Assembly (NCBI GenBank): GCA_964581465.1
Contig: CAZOOP010000010.1
Location: 22,458-86,457 of the forward strand
DNA length: 64,000 bases
Origin: WJMB01 sp964581465
Lineage (GTDB): Bacteria > RBG-13-66-14
Direction of reading: 5' to 3'
This document shows, piece by piece, positions 1-11,724 of the stretch. The translations under genes and the position numbers were made by a program. A model generated the notes under the pieces. That model did no database searches and was not told where the DNA came from. It saw only the letters and a list, made by a program, of their open reading frames with translations. Each line of letters opens with the position of its first letter. The first letter of the stretch is position 1.

Positions 1-56
1 ATCAGGCTGATCCGCGTTGGGTCGTTAGTCGCCCATCTCCTCGCTGAATTATCACA

Positions 57-235
57 GCGACCTTCGCCAAACCCGTTCCCGGCCCGCGCAACGCTCTCGC
101 CGTCCTGCGGGGAGGCGTTGGCACGTTTCTTGCGGAGTCGGCCGTGGTCCGGTTCAAGGGCGTCTCCTTGCGCAAGAAACGTGCCAACGCCGGGCCGGAC
201 GAGGGTTGTTGGCGAATCGGTTTGGCGAAGGTCGC
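57..235. repeat. Nested palindrome element, copy A
   Basis: Two inverted repeats, one inside the other. The outer arms (57-73 and 219-235) are perfect 17-bp complements containing ACCTTCGCCAAACC. The inner arms (114-134 and 171-191) are perfect 21-bp complements containing GGCGTTGGCACGTTTCTTGC. The same design recurs at 12464-12649 and 19884-20069, with paired changes in both arms. It lies 138 bp beyond the polA stop codon. The rest of 1-372 shows no convincing gene. Confidence 0.9.
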
Positions 236-372
236 GGGGTATCTTTTCACTGCCGATACAGCGCGGCCTGGAGAGTTGAAGTCGGATGGTTCAGGACCGA
301 TGGACGAAACGACCGGGGTTCGGCTTCCGGTCGTTTCTTGGTTTCTCTTGTTCTAGGCGGTCCGGGCCTCGC

Positions 373-3012
<2,640 letters not shown>

Positions 3013-3044
3013 CGCTCTCCTCGGTTGGCGTTGGATTCCTTGCG

Positions 3045-3073
3045 ATTATAGCACCCAGCGGCGATGGGGTTAA
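3045..3073 (-). promoter_or_regulatory. Putative polA promoter
   Basis: On the minus strand TTAACC (3073-3068) and a perfect TATAAT (3050-3045) are 17 bp apart, about 33 bp before the polA ATG. The -35 match is weak and the -10 is ideal. This is inferred from sequence only. Confidence 0.5.
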
Positions 3074-3476
3074 CCGGGCTTTCTTTACGGACCACCCCGG
3101 TCATACCCCACCGGTACCCTGATGGGGTGTCACTGTTGTAACGAGAGTATCGAAGCGCCCCCGCCGTGGATAGATCTTGTGGTGATTACCCGAAAAAACA
3201 AGGGATTGTATACCCCGCCCGTACCGGATCGTGATTATAAATTGCCGATAACACGGTGGAAGATTCTCGTAGGCATCTCACACGATCCCGGACCAGCTCA
3301 CTCCAACTCGAAACAACAATACCCTTCAAAAAGCGACTGTAACGAGGCCATGCTGATATTAGTTAGCACGCAACCTTATTCCCACGGTGCCCGCTCATTA
3401 TATGCTTGTTAATAGGCTACTTATGATCGTAGCATAATCGTCGAGGGCAACGGTTTCGAGCAGTTAATTAGTGTTT
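3074..3476. other. Intergenic, no gene recognised
   Basis: About 400 bp between the polA promoter and the first IS1595-like element. It is less GC-rich than its surroundings. The open frame within it has no recognisable domain and no good ribosome site. I see no RNA gene. Confidence 0.6.
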
Positions 3477-4106
3477 GGGATTATCACCTAATTATCAACA
3501 AGCGCGAAGTGTGCTCCTGAGGTAGTTTAGCGTGTTTTCGTCGTCGCGATGGCTGAATCGGAACGACCTTTCACGGATAAAAGCTTGAAGTTGCGTTAAA
3601 ACCACGGTGATAGGCTTTGAGGCGGCGTTTGGCGCAGCCCCGGAAATTCTCGATGCCGTTGATAGGCACCTTGCCATCGACCAGGGTCTTGTCGTGGTTG
3701 ATGCGTTTGTGGTGAAAACCGTTGAGTGACAGCCTGTTATAGGTCTTGTATCCATCGGAGTAGACGATCGCGCCCAGCAGGTGCTTGCTGTCACAGCGCT
3801 TGGGGAGGATGATCCGCACCGTTGGGAGGCCGAGCCGGAACAGACGCGCTATCTCACGGCGCTTTTCCGGCGGCGGCTCGTTGCGAGGCCCCCGGAAACG
3901 ATGGTTGAACAACTTGCCGCAGCGCTTGCACTTACGACGTCCGTCGGCGCAGCGGTAGTCGCACCTTGGACACTTGACGTGCCGGTCCCTCGTCCTGCTC
4001 CTCCCCGCCACATTGACCACTTTGCTTGTGGCAGGAAAACAAACTTGCTCACGCCGATATAAGTAGCCAACTGCAATAGCTGATGTTCATCTTCTGTGAT
4101 GATCCC
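3477..4106 (-). mobile_element. IS1595-like element, internally deleted, copy 1
   Basis: A 630-bp element bounded by inverted ends GGGATTATCACC (3477) and GTGATGATCCC (ending 4106). Its interior matches copies at 8509-9164 and 50460-51146. GGG-type ends and a zinc-ribbon transposase fit the IS1595 family. The flanking 8-mers (TAGTGTTT and AAAGGAAT) do not match, so the target duplication has decayed or the ends recombined. Confidence 0.85.
3495..4020 (-). pseudogene. IS1595-family transposase remnant, copy 1
   Basis: The N-terminal part keeps a four-cysteine zinc ribbon (CPRCDYRCADGRRKCKRCGK) followed by EKRREIARLFRLGL, the start of a helix-turn-helix. The C-terminal part has YSDGYKTYNRLSLNGFHHKRINH and INGIENFRGCAKRRLK, close to the IS1595/ISXO2 end. 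The central catalytic region between them is missing. A frameshift near 3572 moves the last part (RERSFRFSHRDDENTLNYL) into another frame. It cannot encode a working transposase. Confidence 0.85.
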
Positions 4107-4346
4107 AAAGGAATTGTTAATCCACGTACCTGCCACATGCATCCACATGCATCTCGCTCGATGTGTGCACTTGATTACAAACTAACTGCTTTGAACGAAA
4201 TGCTATCCAGTAATACTATGCTCCGTTGCCGCTTAGTGATACCTTCTTGTATATGTCACAAAATAGGTAGGGATCAACACAAGAAATCGGACCGACTGTT
4301 TGCCTTAGGCAGCATCAAACATGATCCTAACAACAAAGGAGAGACA

Positions 4347-4613
4347 ATGCGTAAGGTTCTGGGAGTCCTTGTTCTGCTGTTGGGGGTCGCCTCTTGCATC
4401 CTGTTCTTCATTTCGGCCTCGCAACTGGCCGAATCCGGTGATGAGCTGACCTACCTGCGCTCCGTGGGAGGCTCCACAGTGGCCGAGTACTACTACCAGG
4501 AGATCGGCCGCTTCGGCATCGCGGTCTCGATGAGTCTCTACGCCTTGGGTCTGGGGACGCTGGGGCTGTGTCTCGGCCTGGGGGCTCGTTTGCTTTTCAA
4601 ACCACCGGCCTAG
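4347..4613 (+). CDS. Small membrane protein of unknown function
   Basis: An 88-residue protein with two hydrophobic segments. The first (about residues 4-26, VLGVLVLLLGVASCILFFIS) could be a membrane anchor or a signal region. The second (about 60-82) is rich in Gly and Leu. The ATG follows an AAAGGAGAG ribosome site 6 bases upstream, which decides the start over longer in-frame options. The loop between the helices contains EYYYQEIGRFG. I recognise no family. It begins 240 bp after the IS copy 1 end and is convergent with the cold-shock gene, sharing the hairpin at 4651-4671. Confidence 0.75.
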   Translation: MRKVLGVLVLLLGVASCILFFISASQLAESGDELTYLRSVGGSTVAEYYYQEIGRFGIAVSMSLYALGLGTLGLCLGLGARLLFKPPA

Positions 4614-4650
4614 GAATCGCTCAGCCGCAAAGCATTGTTCAACAATAAAA

Positions 4651-4671
4651 AGGGACCCCGGCGGGGTCCCT
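4651..4671. terminator. Intrinsic terminator between convergent genes
   Basis: The hairpin AGGGACCCCG-GCGGGGTCCCT is flanked by AATAAAA, giving TTTTATT on the minus strand. It most clearly terminates the cold-shock gene and may also stop transcripts of the small membrane-protein gene. Confidence 0.8.
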
Positions 4672-4711
4672 CGTAGTCGGCTCAGTTAGAGCTCGATTCT
4701 GTCGGCGATGC

Positions 4712-4927
4712 TTACGGGGCTTCCGTATCGCTGATGCGTGTGACGTTGACGGCCTGGAGGCCCTTGGGTCCTTCCTGGACCTCGAACTCCACCTCTTCGC
4801 CCTCGAGCAGGGTCCGGCGACCCGTGCCGTTGATCGCGCTATAGTGCACGAAAATGTCGGGGCCGTCTTCCTGTTGGATGAAACCGTAGCCTTTGGCGTC
4901 GTTGAACCACTTGACGTTACCGCGCAT
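4712..4927 (-). CDS. Cold-shock domain protein
   Basis: A 71-aa CspA-family protein, a five-stranded OB fold that binds single-stranded RNA and DNA and melts mRNA structure. Both RNA-binding motifs are visible: KGYGFIQQ (RNP1-like) and DIFVHYSAI (RNP2-like), after the typical start GNVKWFNDAKG. The length is normal for the family (65-75 aa). The ATG follows AAAGGAAC. An upstream leader of about 145 nt is possible, similar in length to cspA leaders, with a small hairpin (CCCC-GAAA-GGGG, 5053-5064) near its 5' end. Cold induction is a family-based guess, not shown by the sequence. Confidence 0.95.
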   Translation of the reverse strand: MRGNVKWFNDAKGYGFIQQEDGPDIFVHYSAINGTGRRTLLEGEEVEFEVQEGPKGLQAVNVTRISDTEAP

Positions 4928-5073
4928 ACTGCTGTTCCTTTCTTTTCCACCGCTTCAAACATGGCGGCGGTTCTTGCGACAACGCTCGTACCGGGTCGTT
5001 CCGGATCATCAAAGTACGGCCAATGCGGGCCGATCCGGTCGGTACAAGCCTTCCCCGAAAGGGGAACCGAAGA

Positions 5074-5102
5074 AGATTAACAGAAAGCCGCCGCCGGGTC
5101 AA
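5074..5102 (-). promoter_or_regulatory. Possible promoter of the cold-shock gene
   Basis: TTGACC (5102-5097) and TAATCT (5079-5074) lie 17 bp apart on the minus strand, placing the start about 145 nt before the ATG. The -35 is good and the -10 is weak. Confidence 0.35.
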
Positions 5103-5602
5103 GCTTTTTGTCTTTCAAGCTGGGAAGCTCGGGGAACGAGGCGTAAACACTGGAACCGTAGTTTGGGATTGTCAGTGAGTATTGAGCTTCTGCAACGCGG
5201 ATAAGCCTTTCCTTCCGTACTTGAAACGCCGGGGGTTTCCGATATCGATCCCCCCTCAGACTGACCTCGGAAAAGGCTCCGTTTATTGCGACCTACTATC
5301 AGTTGGCTCTACCGCCCTTCCGGGTAACGCGAATGGCTTCGTTTTGTCTTATACTATATACGCCATAAGGGGCCGCACTGATTGTTATCGACACCATACG
5401 CCGTACCGGTTCACCCCCGAAAACCGTCGGAGATTGCAGGCGGCGTGCCATTGGATTGGGGCTCGGTGTATCGTGTGCTCATCGCCGTGTTCCAGTAGGA
5501 AGATCCTCACAACCGCTGAATCAGGCCGACTGCCGCTATTCGTTCCGGACATCATTCGCCATCATCGATCTAGTAACATTCCACCGCTGCCAAAGGAGTC
5601 CA
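5103..5602. other. Intergenic, no gene recognised
   Basis: About 500 bp between the cold-shock gene leader and fhs. Open frames here have no ribosome site or recognisable domain. Only AAAGGAG just before fhs can be assigned. Confidence 0.6.
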
Positions 5603-7279
5603 ATGAGTAAGTTTCCCAGTGATATCGAAATCGCCCAGGCAACTAAAATGCTGCCGATCACCGAGATCGCCGGCAAGCTCAACTTGACCAAAGACGACAT
5701 CTACCTCTACGGCGACCACATCGCCAAGGTCCACGGCCACATCCTGCGCGACCGGCCCTACGAGCCGGGCAGGCTGGTGCTGGTCTCGGCGATCACCCCG
5801 ACCAAGGCCGGCGAGGGCAAGACGACCACCACCATCGGTCTCTCCCAGGGCCTGGCCAAGCTGGGTCAGAGCGTGGCCTGCGCCCTGCGCGAGCCCTCGC
5901 TGGGACCGATCTTCGGCATCAAGGGCGGCGCCGCCGGCGGCGGCTACTCCCAGGTGGTGCCGATGGAGGACATCAACCTCCACTTCACCGGGGACTTCGC
6001 CGCCATCGCCGCGGCCAACAACCTGCTGGCCGCCGCCATCGACAACCACATCTACCAGCGCTCCTCGGTCAGCTTCGATCCACGCACAGTCACCTGGCGC
6101 CGGTGTGTGGACATGAACGACCGCGCCCTGCGCGACTGCATCATCGGCCTGGGAGGGCGCAAGCAGGGCGTCCCCCGCGAGACCGGCTTCATCATCACCG
6201 CCGCCAGCGAGGTGATGGCCGTCCTCTGCCTGGCCCAGGACTTCAACGATCTCAAACACCGCTTCGACAACATCTTCATCGGCTTCACCTACGACCGTAA
6301 GCCGGTGCTGGCCAAGGAGATGGGCGTCACCGGCGCCATGGCCATGCTGATGAAGCAGGCCCTGCGTCCCAACCTGGTCCAGACCCTCGAGGGTGTGCCG
6401 GCCTTCATCCACGGTGGACCCTTCGCCAACATCGCCCACGGCTGCAACTCGCTGTTGGCCACCAAGATGGCCCTCTCCACCGCCGACTGGGCCATTACCG
6501 AGGCCGGCTTCGGTTTCGACCTGGGCGCCGAGAAGTTCTTCGACATCAAATGCCAGTACGGCAAGCTCAGCCCCAGCCTGGTGGTGCTGGTGGCCACCTG
6601 CCGCGCGCTCAAGCTCCACGGCGGCAAAAGCAAAAAGCACCTCGACGAGCCCGACCCCGAGGCCGTGGCGAAGGGGCTGCCCAACCTGGAGAAGCATCTC
6701 GAGAACATCGCCAAGTTCAACCTGCCCGCCGTGGTCTGCGTCAACCGCTTCCCCCAGGATACTCCGGAGGAGCTCCAGGTCGTTCTCGACCGCTGCGCCG
6801 AGCTCGGCGTGCCCGCGGCCGTCGGCGAGGGCTTCGCCAAAGGCGGCGACGGCATGCGCGAGCTGGCCCAACTCGTCATCGACGGCGTCCGAGACTGCTC
6901 CACCGAGTTCAAGCCGCTCTACGACTGGGAGTGGTCCGTCGAAAAGAAGATCGAGACGATCTGCGGCGAGATATACGGCGCCGAGCACGTCGAGTTCACC
7001 AAGAAAGCCAAGCGGATGATGCGGCGCATCAAGAAGTTCGGCTACGACAAGCTGCCCATCTGCATGGCCAAGACCCCGACCAGCCTCTCGGACAATCCAC
7101 GGCTCTACGGCCGTCCCAAGGACTTCATCATCACCGTGCGCGACATCCGCATCTCCGCCGGTTCGGCCTTCCTGGTCCCGCTCACCGGCGACGTGATGCT
7201 GATGCCGGGTCTGCCCAAGGAGCCGGCGGCCTACAAGATGAACATCGACGACGAGGGCAACATCAGCGGCCTCTTCTAA
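5603..7279 (+). CDS. fhs: Formate-tetrahydrofolate ligase
   Basis: This cytosolic enzyme joins formate to tetrahydrofolate using ATP, giving 10-formyl-THF. It feeds purine synthesis and, in acetogens, the methyl branch of the Wood-Ljungdahl pathway. The 558-aa length is standard. The P-loop TPTKAGEGKTTTT lies at about residues 65-77, followed by the family signatures REPSLGPIFGIKGGAAGGGYSQ (in two parts) and DINLHFTGDFAAI. The C-terminal GDVMLMPGLP is also typical. The ATG at 5603 follows AAAGGAG at good spacing, and the upstream in-frame extension is not conserved-looking. No other folate or Wood-Ljungdahl gene is adjacent, so a C1-assimilation role cannot be inferred from context. Confidence 0.97.
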   Translation: MSKFPSDIEIAQATKMLPITEIAGKLNLTKDDIYLYGDHIAKVHGHILRDRPYEPGRLVLVSAITPTKAGEGKTTTTIGLSQGLAKLGQSVACALREPSLGPIFGIKGGAAGGGYSQVVPMEDINLHFTGDFAAIAAANNLLAAAIDNHIYQRSSVSFDPRTVTWRRCVDMNDRALRDCIIGLGGRKQGVPRETGFIITAASEVMAVLCLAQDFNDLKHRFDNIFIGFTYDRKPVLAKEMGVTGAMAMLMKQALRPNLVQTLEGVPAFIHGGPFANIAHGCNSLLATKMALSTADWAITEAGFGFDLGAEKFFDIKCQYGKLSPSLVVLVATCRALKLHGGKSKKHLDEPDPEAVAKGLPNLEKHLENIAKFNLPAVVCVNRFPQDTPEELQVVLDRCAELGVPAAVGEGFAKGGDGMRELAQLVIDGVRDCSTEFKPLYDWEWSVEKKIETICGEIYGAEHVEFTKKAKRMMRRIKKFGYDKLPICMAKTPTSLSDNPRLYGRPKDFIITVRDIRISAGSAFLVPLTGDVMLMPGLPKEPAAYKMNIDDEGNISGLF

Positions 7280-7694
7280 GCCGCCGGACGCCGCCGCCGT
7301 CAATGCTTTTCACATTACTGTTGGGGACGGGCTGTAATGGAATGCATGGCTTGGCGGTCCAGCTCCTTGCAAGCCCCTATCGTTCTAAGGCTGGTGGGTT
7401 TTTCCGAATGTTTGACCAGGGGCTGCTTCAGGGGGCTGTGATGAGAACCGCTTCGACCACCGCTCGCCTTGCGGCAAACCGCCCAGACAAGCCCACTGTA
7501 GTTACTCTTACCCTCAGTTGTTATTAAAGGCACGCCGGGTGATTACCGACACCCTTGCTCCCCGGCGTACAGCGGAAGATGTCTATTCACCGCCCCACTC
7601 CAACCGCAACCGATCATCGGCGGCTCGAACAGCGTTGAGGGCACGCTGGTTTCAAACGCCCCGAGCTGAACCCACAAACCACCCCGGGAGGGTC
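7280..7694. other. Intergenic, nothing recognised
   Basis: About 415 bp between fhs and the next gene. I see no terminator with a clear T-run, no RNA gene and no convincing coding frame. Confidence 0.55.
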
Positions 7695-8465
7695 ATGGCC
7701 CGGCTCAACGCCGCCATGCGTCGCGCCGTGCGCAAGCGACTGCGTACCGACGAACAACGCAAGAAGCACCGTGGCGCTATCATCAGCATGCTGGTCTTCG
7801 TCTGGGTCGGCGGCTATATGTCGTTTGTCTTCCTCGAGACATTCTGGGTCGCCGTCGGCCTCGCCTCGGCCTGGGCCATCGCCCTGCTGGTCGTTACTCT
7901 GCGAGACTACAGAGATCGGGCCTTCGTAGTCCAGTCCATCTACGAGGAGTGCGCCGAGCGCTGGGAGGCCTTCCGCGAAGAGGTGGACGGCTCGCCGATC
8001 CGGGCCGATGTCGAGTCCGCCTTCCCCAGGATCATCGAGAACTACACCACCGCCCGCCAGCGACTCTCGGAGATCGACAGGCTTCCGGACAAGCTCGATC
8101 CCGTCGTTAACGAGGTCGAGCGCGACGCCCTCACCCTGGCCCGGGAATGGCTGCGTATGGAGAAGGTGTTCCTGCTGTTCAAGCGGGGTCGGGACATCGG
8201 CTCCGAGCCGCTGCAGGGCAAGGCCCGCCAGTTGATCGCCTTGTTGGGCAAGCGCACCGTCGAGTTCGCCGGGCTGCTCGAGCGCCTCGTCGAGGCCCTC
8301 AACCGCCTCGAAGCCTTCGAGCTCGACAGCGAGGTGGCCCTCGAATTCGGCACCTCCGGCGGCACCGCCGACCTGGGCTTCGTCGAGGCCCTGGTCGACG
8401 AACTGCGGGATTGGAGCGCCTGCCTGACCAAGGCCCAGGAGGAGTTGACCAGGGAGAAGTTTTAG
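7695..8465 (+). CDS. Membrane-anchored coiled-coil protein, unknown
   Basis: A 256-aa protein. The start is basic (RRAVRKRLRTDEQRKKHRG), followed by two adjacent hydrophobic segments (about residues 30-47 and 50-70) forming a membrane hairpin. The remaining ~180 residues are charged and helical, with Leu-rich heptad-like stretches such as LLGKRTVEFAGLLERLVEALNRLE, here spanning about residues 183-206. The ATG follows GGGAGGGTC. The layout suggests a cytoplasmic helical domain tethered to the inner membrane. I recognise no family. It stands alone between fhs and IS copy 2. Confidence 0.75.
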   Translation: MARLNAAMRRAVRKRLRTDEQRKKHRGAIISMLVFVWVGGYMSFVFLETFWVAVGLASAWAIALLVVTLRDYRDRAFVVQSIYEECAERWEAFREEVDGSPIRADVESAFPRIIENYTTARQRLSEIDRLPDKLDPVVNEVERDALTLAREWLRMEKVFLLFKRGRDIGSEPLQGKARQLIALLGKRTVEFAGLLERLVEALNRLEAFELDSEVALEFGTSGGTADLGFVEALVDELRDWSACLTKAQEELTREKF

Positions 8466-8500
8466 CCGGTTCGCACTGCCGAGACGGGTCACCAAATCTT

Positions 8501-9172
8501 AACCGGTTGGGATCATCACATAAGATGAACATCAGCTATTGCAGTTGGGTGCTTATGTCGGCGTGAGCAAGTTTGTTGTCCTGCCACCAACAAAGTGGTC
8601 AATGTGGCGGGGAGGAGCAGAACGAGGGATCGGCACGTCAAGTGTCCAAGGTGTAACTACCGCTGCGCCGACGGGCGCCGTAAGTGCAAGCGCTGCGGCA
8701 AGTTGTTCAACCCTCGTCCCCGGGGGCGTCGCAACGAGCCGCCGCCGGAAAAGCGCCGTGAGATAGCGCGTCTGTTGCGGCTCGGCGTCCCGGCGGCGCT
8801 GATCATCCTCCCCAAGCGCTGTGACAGCAAGCACCTGGTCGATGCGATCCTGGACAATTTGGACAATGTCGAGCTGGACTCGATCGTATACTCCGATGGA
8901 TACAAGGACTATAACAGGCTGTCACTCAACGGAATCCACCAAAAGCGCATCAACCGCGACAAGGCCCTGGTCGATGGCAAGGTGCCTATCAACGGCCCAG
9001 AGAGCTCCCGAGGCTATGCTAAAAGCCTACCATCGTGGCTTTAAACGCAACTTCAAGCTTTTATCCGTGAAAGGTCGTTCCGATTCAACCATCGGGACGA
9101 CAAAAACACGTTAAACTACCTCAGGAGCACACTTCGCGCTTGTTTATAATTAGGTGATAATCCCAACCGGTT
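8501..9172 (+). mobile_element. IS1595-like element with 8-bp target duplication, copy 2
   Basis: The element spans 8509-9164 (656 bp), from GGGATCATCAC to GTGATAATCCC. It is flanked on both sides by the same 8 bases, AACCGGTT (8501-8508 and 9165-9172). An 8-bp duplication and GGG ends are typical of IS1595. The intact duplication shows that this was a genuine transposition. Confidence 0.92.
8595..9114 (+). pseudogene. IS1595-family transposase remnant, copy 2
   Basis: The N-terminal zinc ribbon (CPRCNYRCADGRRKCKRCGK) and EKRREIARLLRLG are kept, then the frame jumps directly to IILPKRCDSKHL, IVYSDGYKDYNRLSLNG and INGPESSRGYAKS. The central catalytic core is absent. A frameshift near 9020-9030 puts the final AYHRGFKRN part in another frame. 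The internal junction is the same as in copy 1, so both descend from one deletion derivative. Confidence 0.85.
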
Positions 9173-9508
9173 AGCATTCTGCATCAACCATGTATCAACG
9201 GATGAGCGACGTCTGTGGGCGGGCCGGCCGCACACGGATATCCGACAATCCCGGAGCCTTGCGGACCGAGGCTGATTGAAGGGGCGCAGCGTGTCGGGTG
9301 GAGAGGCGAGCCACACCGCGCCGCTCGAGGGCTTGCCGGGGTTACGAGAAAACGCCGGGGATCGATCCCCAGACTCCGAGCGCCGCGAACTATGGAGGAT
9401 GATTGGCGGAAACCGGCAAGATGACCCGCCACACCGGCTCTATCAAACGCTCAGCGGATCAACGTAAACAGTCACCAGTCGACCAACACCCCGAAGCGGG
9501 AGTGAAGC
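9173..9508. other. Intergenic, nothing recognised
   Basis: About 335 bp from the IS copy 2 target duplication to the next start codon. I see no gene, RNA or strong promoter. Confidence 0.5.
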
Positions 9509-10159
9509 ATGACTGATTTCAACGAAGCGGCCCACGCCGACACGATCGAATACTACCGCTTGGCTCTCGAGGCCCGGCGTCTGGACCCCTACGCCCGCGA
9601 GGCGGTCAAGGTCGACGCCGAGACCCTGGAGATGGTACGCAAGACTCCCGACGTGCTGGAGATGAACCGGGCTTTCATGGAGGGAGGCCTGGCCTTCCGA
9701 CTGACCCGGGCCCTGGCGGTGGACGGAGCGCGCTTCGCCGCCTCGACGCACACCAAGCTGGGTCAGGACGAGCTGGCCGAGCACTGGGACGAGCGCGCCA
9801 AGGCACTGGTCCGCACCGAAGACTACGCGGCCGTCGACGCCGTCGCCGAGCAGTGGAGCCAGACCGAGGCCGAGCTGCGCGAGAAGATCGAGCGCACCAA
9901 GCAGCTCGTCGACGAGGGCCTGGAGTGTCTGCTGAAGATCGGCGCCGCCAAGGCCGGCAGCAAGCTCTCCGAGGGCGACCTGACCAAGCTGCGCGCCGGC
10001 CTCGAGGAGCTGCGCCGCCGGCATCCCGACATGCGCTTCCCCGAGCTGCTCCGTTTGCCCTACGTCCGCGACCGCCTGCCCTGGTCCACCGACAAGCTGC
10101 CTCTATTCGACGACCTCTTCGAACGGGTCAACCGCGATGAACTGAAGGGGGGCTTCTAA
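9509..10159 (+). CDS. Conserved-looking helical protein, unknown, first of a pair
   Basis: A 216-aa protein predicted cytoplasmic: no signal peptide or membrane segment. It is strongly helical and charged, with a coiled-coil-like middle (EAELREKIERTKQLVDEGLE at about residues 120-139). The C-terminal part is richer in Pro and aromatic residues (RFPELLRLPYVRDRLPW). The ATG follows GGGAGTGAAGC. Its TAA is directly followed by the ATG of the next gene, so the two are translationally coupled and probably work together. I recognise no family. Confidence 0.8.
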   Translation: MTDFNEAAHADTIEYYRLALEARRLDPYAREAVKVDAETLEMVRKTPDVLEMNRAFMEGGLAFRLTRALAVDGARFAASTHTKLGQDELAEHWDERAKALVRTEDYAAVDAVAEQWSQTEAELREKIERTKQLVDEGLECLLKIGAAKAGSKLSEGDLTKLRAGLEELRRRHPDMRFPELLRLPYVRDRLPWSTDKLPLFDDLFERVNRDELKGGF

Positions 10160-11677
10160 ATGGATCCCGCCGTCAAGCAGATGATCGACGCCATGCAGTC
10201 CGGTGTGGACGCCCAGGCCGGGATGATCTCGGACCGCGAGCTGCTGGACCGCGCCTACGCGGTGATCGACAAGATGAAGGCCGTGGCCGCCGAGGGCTGT
10301 GACCTGGCCGAGTATCAGCAACGGGTGCAGTCCAAGGGCATCATGGCCGAGTACGGCGACGTGATGATGAAGATGGCCGAGGCCCAGAGCGCCGGGCTGG
10401 ACGAAAAGATGGCCCAGGCCGAGGCGATGGCCGAGGAGCTCGAGCCCGTCGACCTGAAAACCCTGGACCTCACCGACCTCTCCGTCGTCGTCAAGCCCCA
10501 CCGGATGGTCTACGAGTCCCAGGTCAAGAACAACCCCAACCTGCCCCACCAGAAACAGGCCTACGAGGCGCTCTTCGCCCTGGCCGAAGAATGCGCCACC
10601 ATCCCCGAGTTCAACCGCCGCAGTCTGGCCGAGGGCCACCAGCATCACCTGGGCCTCTCCGCCGCCTGGGACGCCAACCTCAACTCCCTGCGCAGTGAGA
10701 TAAACCACCAGCAGCCCGAGATGATCAGTTGGGCCTTGGACGCCCTGGAGAAGACCCGGGAGTACCCCTCGCCGGAGAACATCGCCTACGCCCTCACCGA
10801 GCTGGCGCTGACCAACGAGCAGCGCACCGCCCGGCGCCGCAACACGATGATGCCTTTCACCTGCTTCACCGACGCCCTGGCCGAATACCTGCTCTGGCCC
10901 CATATGCACACCGAGGAGCAGCGCCGCAAGATTAACCGACTGCTGGACTTCTCCAATGAGCTCACCGGCTGGGAGATGGACGAGGCCTTTTATCGTCCCC
11001 TGGTGCGACGGAGAATGGAGACCGGGCAGGACCAGATCTCCGCCAAGCAGGGACCCGACTACCTGGGCCTGACCGCCATGGTTCGCGCCGGTTGGCACCT
11101 GGACGCAAAATACAGCCCCGAGGAGAAAAAGGCCTTCGGCGACTTCGCTAACTTCCCCAAACCCGATCCCCTCCCCCACCCCTACCGCACCGGGCCCGTC
11201 GGCGGCGTCGAGCTGGTTCTCTCCACGCCGGCCTTCAGCCTGCCCTTCGACGAAGCCTACAGCGTCCGGCTGACCCTGACCAACCACGCCGACGAGCCCC
11301 GACCCCTGGACAGCGCCAAGGGGCTGCGCTTGTGGGTTTTCGCCGACGACGCCGAACCGCTGACCCTGCGCACCCCCGTTACCTTGCCCGACGAGTTGAC
11401 CCCCGGACAGAGCGTCGTCCTCGAGGGCGATCTCTACGCCTGGGGCCTGCCCAAGCGCGAGGGGCTCTACCTGGTCGCCTTCGATGTCGGTCTGCGCGGC
11501 GAGTTTACCTGCGACCTGGCCGAAAAATACTCGGACCCGGGCAAGCTGACCGCCTTCGTCCTGGCGAACTACGCCCTGCAACCCTTCCAAGGCGGCACGG
11601 CCACCGCCCCGGCCCAGGTGATGCCCCGCCGACCAACCCCGGACTACCCCTTCCCGATCCCCCTGACCAACCTCTAA
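10160..11677 (+). CDS. Two-domain protein of unknown function, second of a pair
   Basis: A 505-aa protein without signal peptide. Residues 1-~340 are helical and Met/Glu-rich (DVMMKMAEAQSAG, MAQAEAMAEELEP). Residues ~350-450 look like a beta-sandwich: GVELVLSTPAFSLPFDEAYSVRLTL, read in two parts, then VLEGDLYAWGLPKREGLYLV, with the spacing of an Ig-like fold. The end is Pro-rich. The ribosome site GAAGGGGGG lies inside the upstream gene, whose stop touches this ATG. Neither domain gives a catalytic motif I recognise. Confidence 0.8.
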   Translation: MDPAVKQMIDAMQSGVDAQAGMISDRELLDRAYAVIDKMKAVAAEGCDLAEYQQRVQSKGIMAEYGDVMMKMAEAQSAGLDEKMAQAEAMAEELEPVDLKTLDLTDLSVVVKPHRMVYESQVKNNPNLPHQKQAYEALFALAEECATIPEFNRRSLAEGHQHHLGLSAAWDANLNSLRSEINHQQPEMISWALDALEKTREYPSPENIAYALTELALTNEQRTARRRNTMMPFTCFTDALAEYLLWPHMHTEEQRRKINRLLDFSNELTGWEMDEAFYRPLVRRRMETGQDQISAKQGPDYLGLTAMVRAGWHLDAKYSPEEKKAFGDFANFPKPDPLPHPYRTGPVGGVELVLSTPAFSLPFDEAYSVRLTLTNHADEPRPLDSAKGLRLWVFADDAEPLTLRTPVTLPDELTPGQSVVLEGDLYAWGLPKREGLYLVAFDVGLRGEFTCDLAEKYSDPGKLTAFVLANYALQPFQGGTATAPAQVMPRRPTPDYPFPIPLTNL

Positions 11678-11699
11678 TCATCACAGCAACTACTTAATC

Positions 11700-11724
11700 G
11701 GGCGGCGGGTTCACCCCGCCGCCC
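11700..11724 (+). terminator. Probable terminator of the two-gene unit
   Basis: GGGCGGCGGG-TTCA-CCCCGCCGCCC forms a strong stem 22 bp after the stop codon. It is followed only by TTGGTT, so the T-run is weak. Confidence 0.55.

Noticed and set aside
3469..4114. Target duplication around IS copy 1
   Set aside because: The flanking 8-mers TAGTGTTT and AAAGGAAT do not match.
5570..7303. Long open frame opposite fhs on the minus strand
   Set aside because: It is an antisense shadow of fhs, and its protein is low-complexity Gly/Val/Asp/His-rich.
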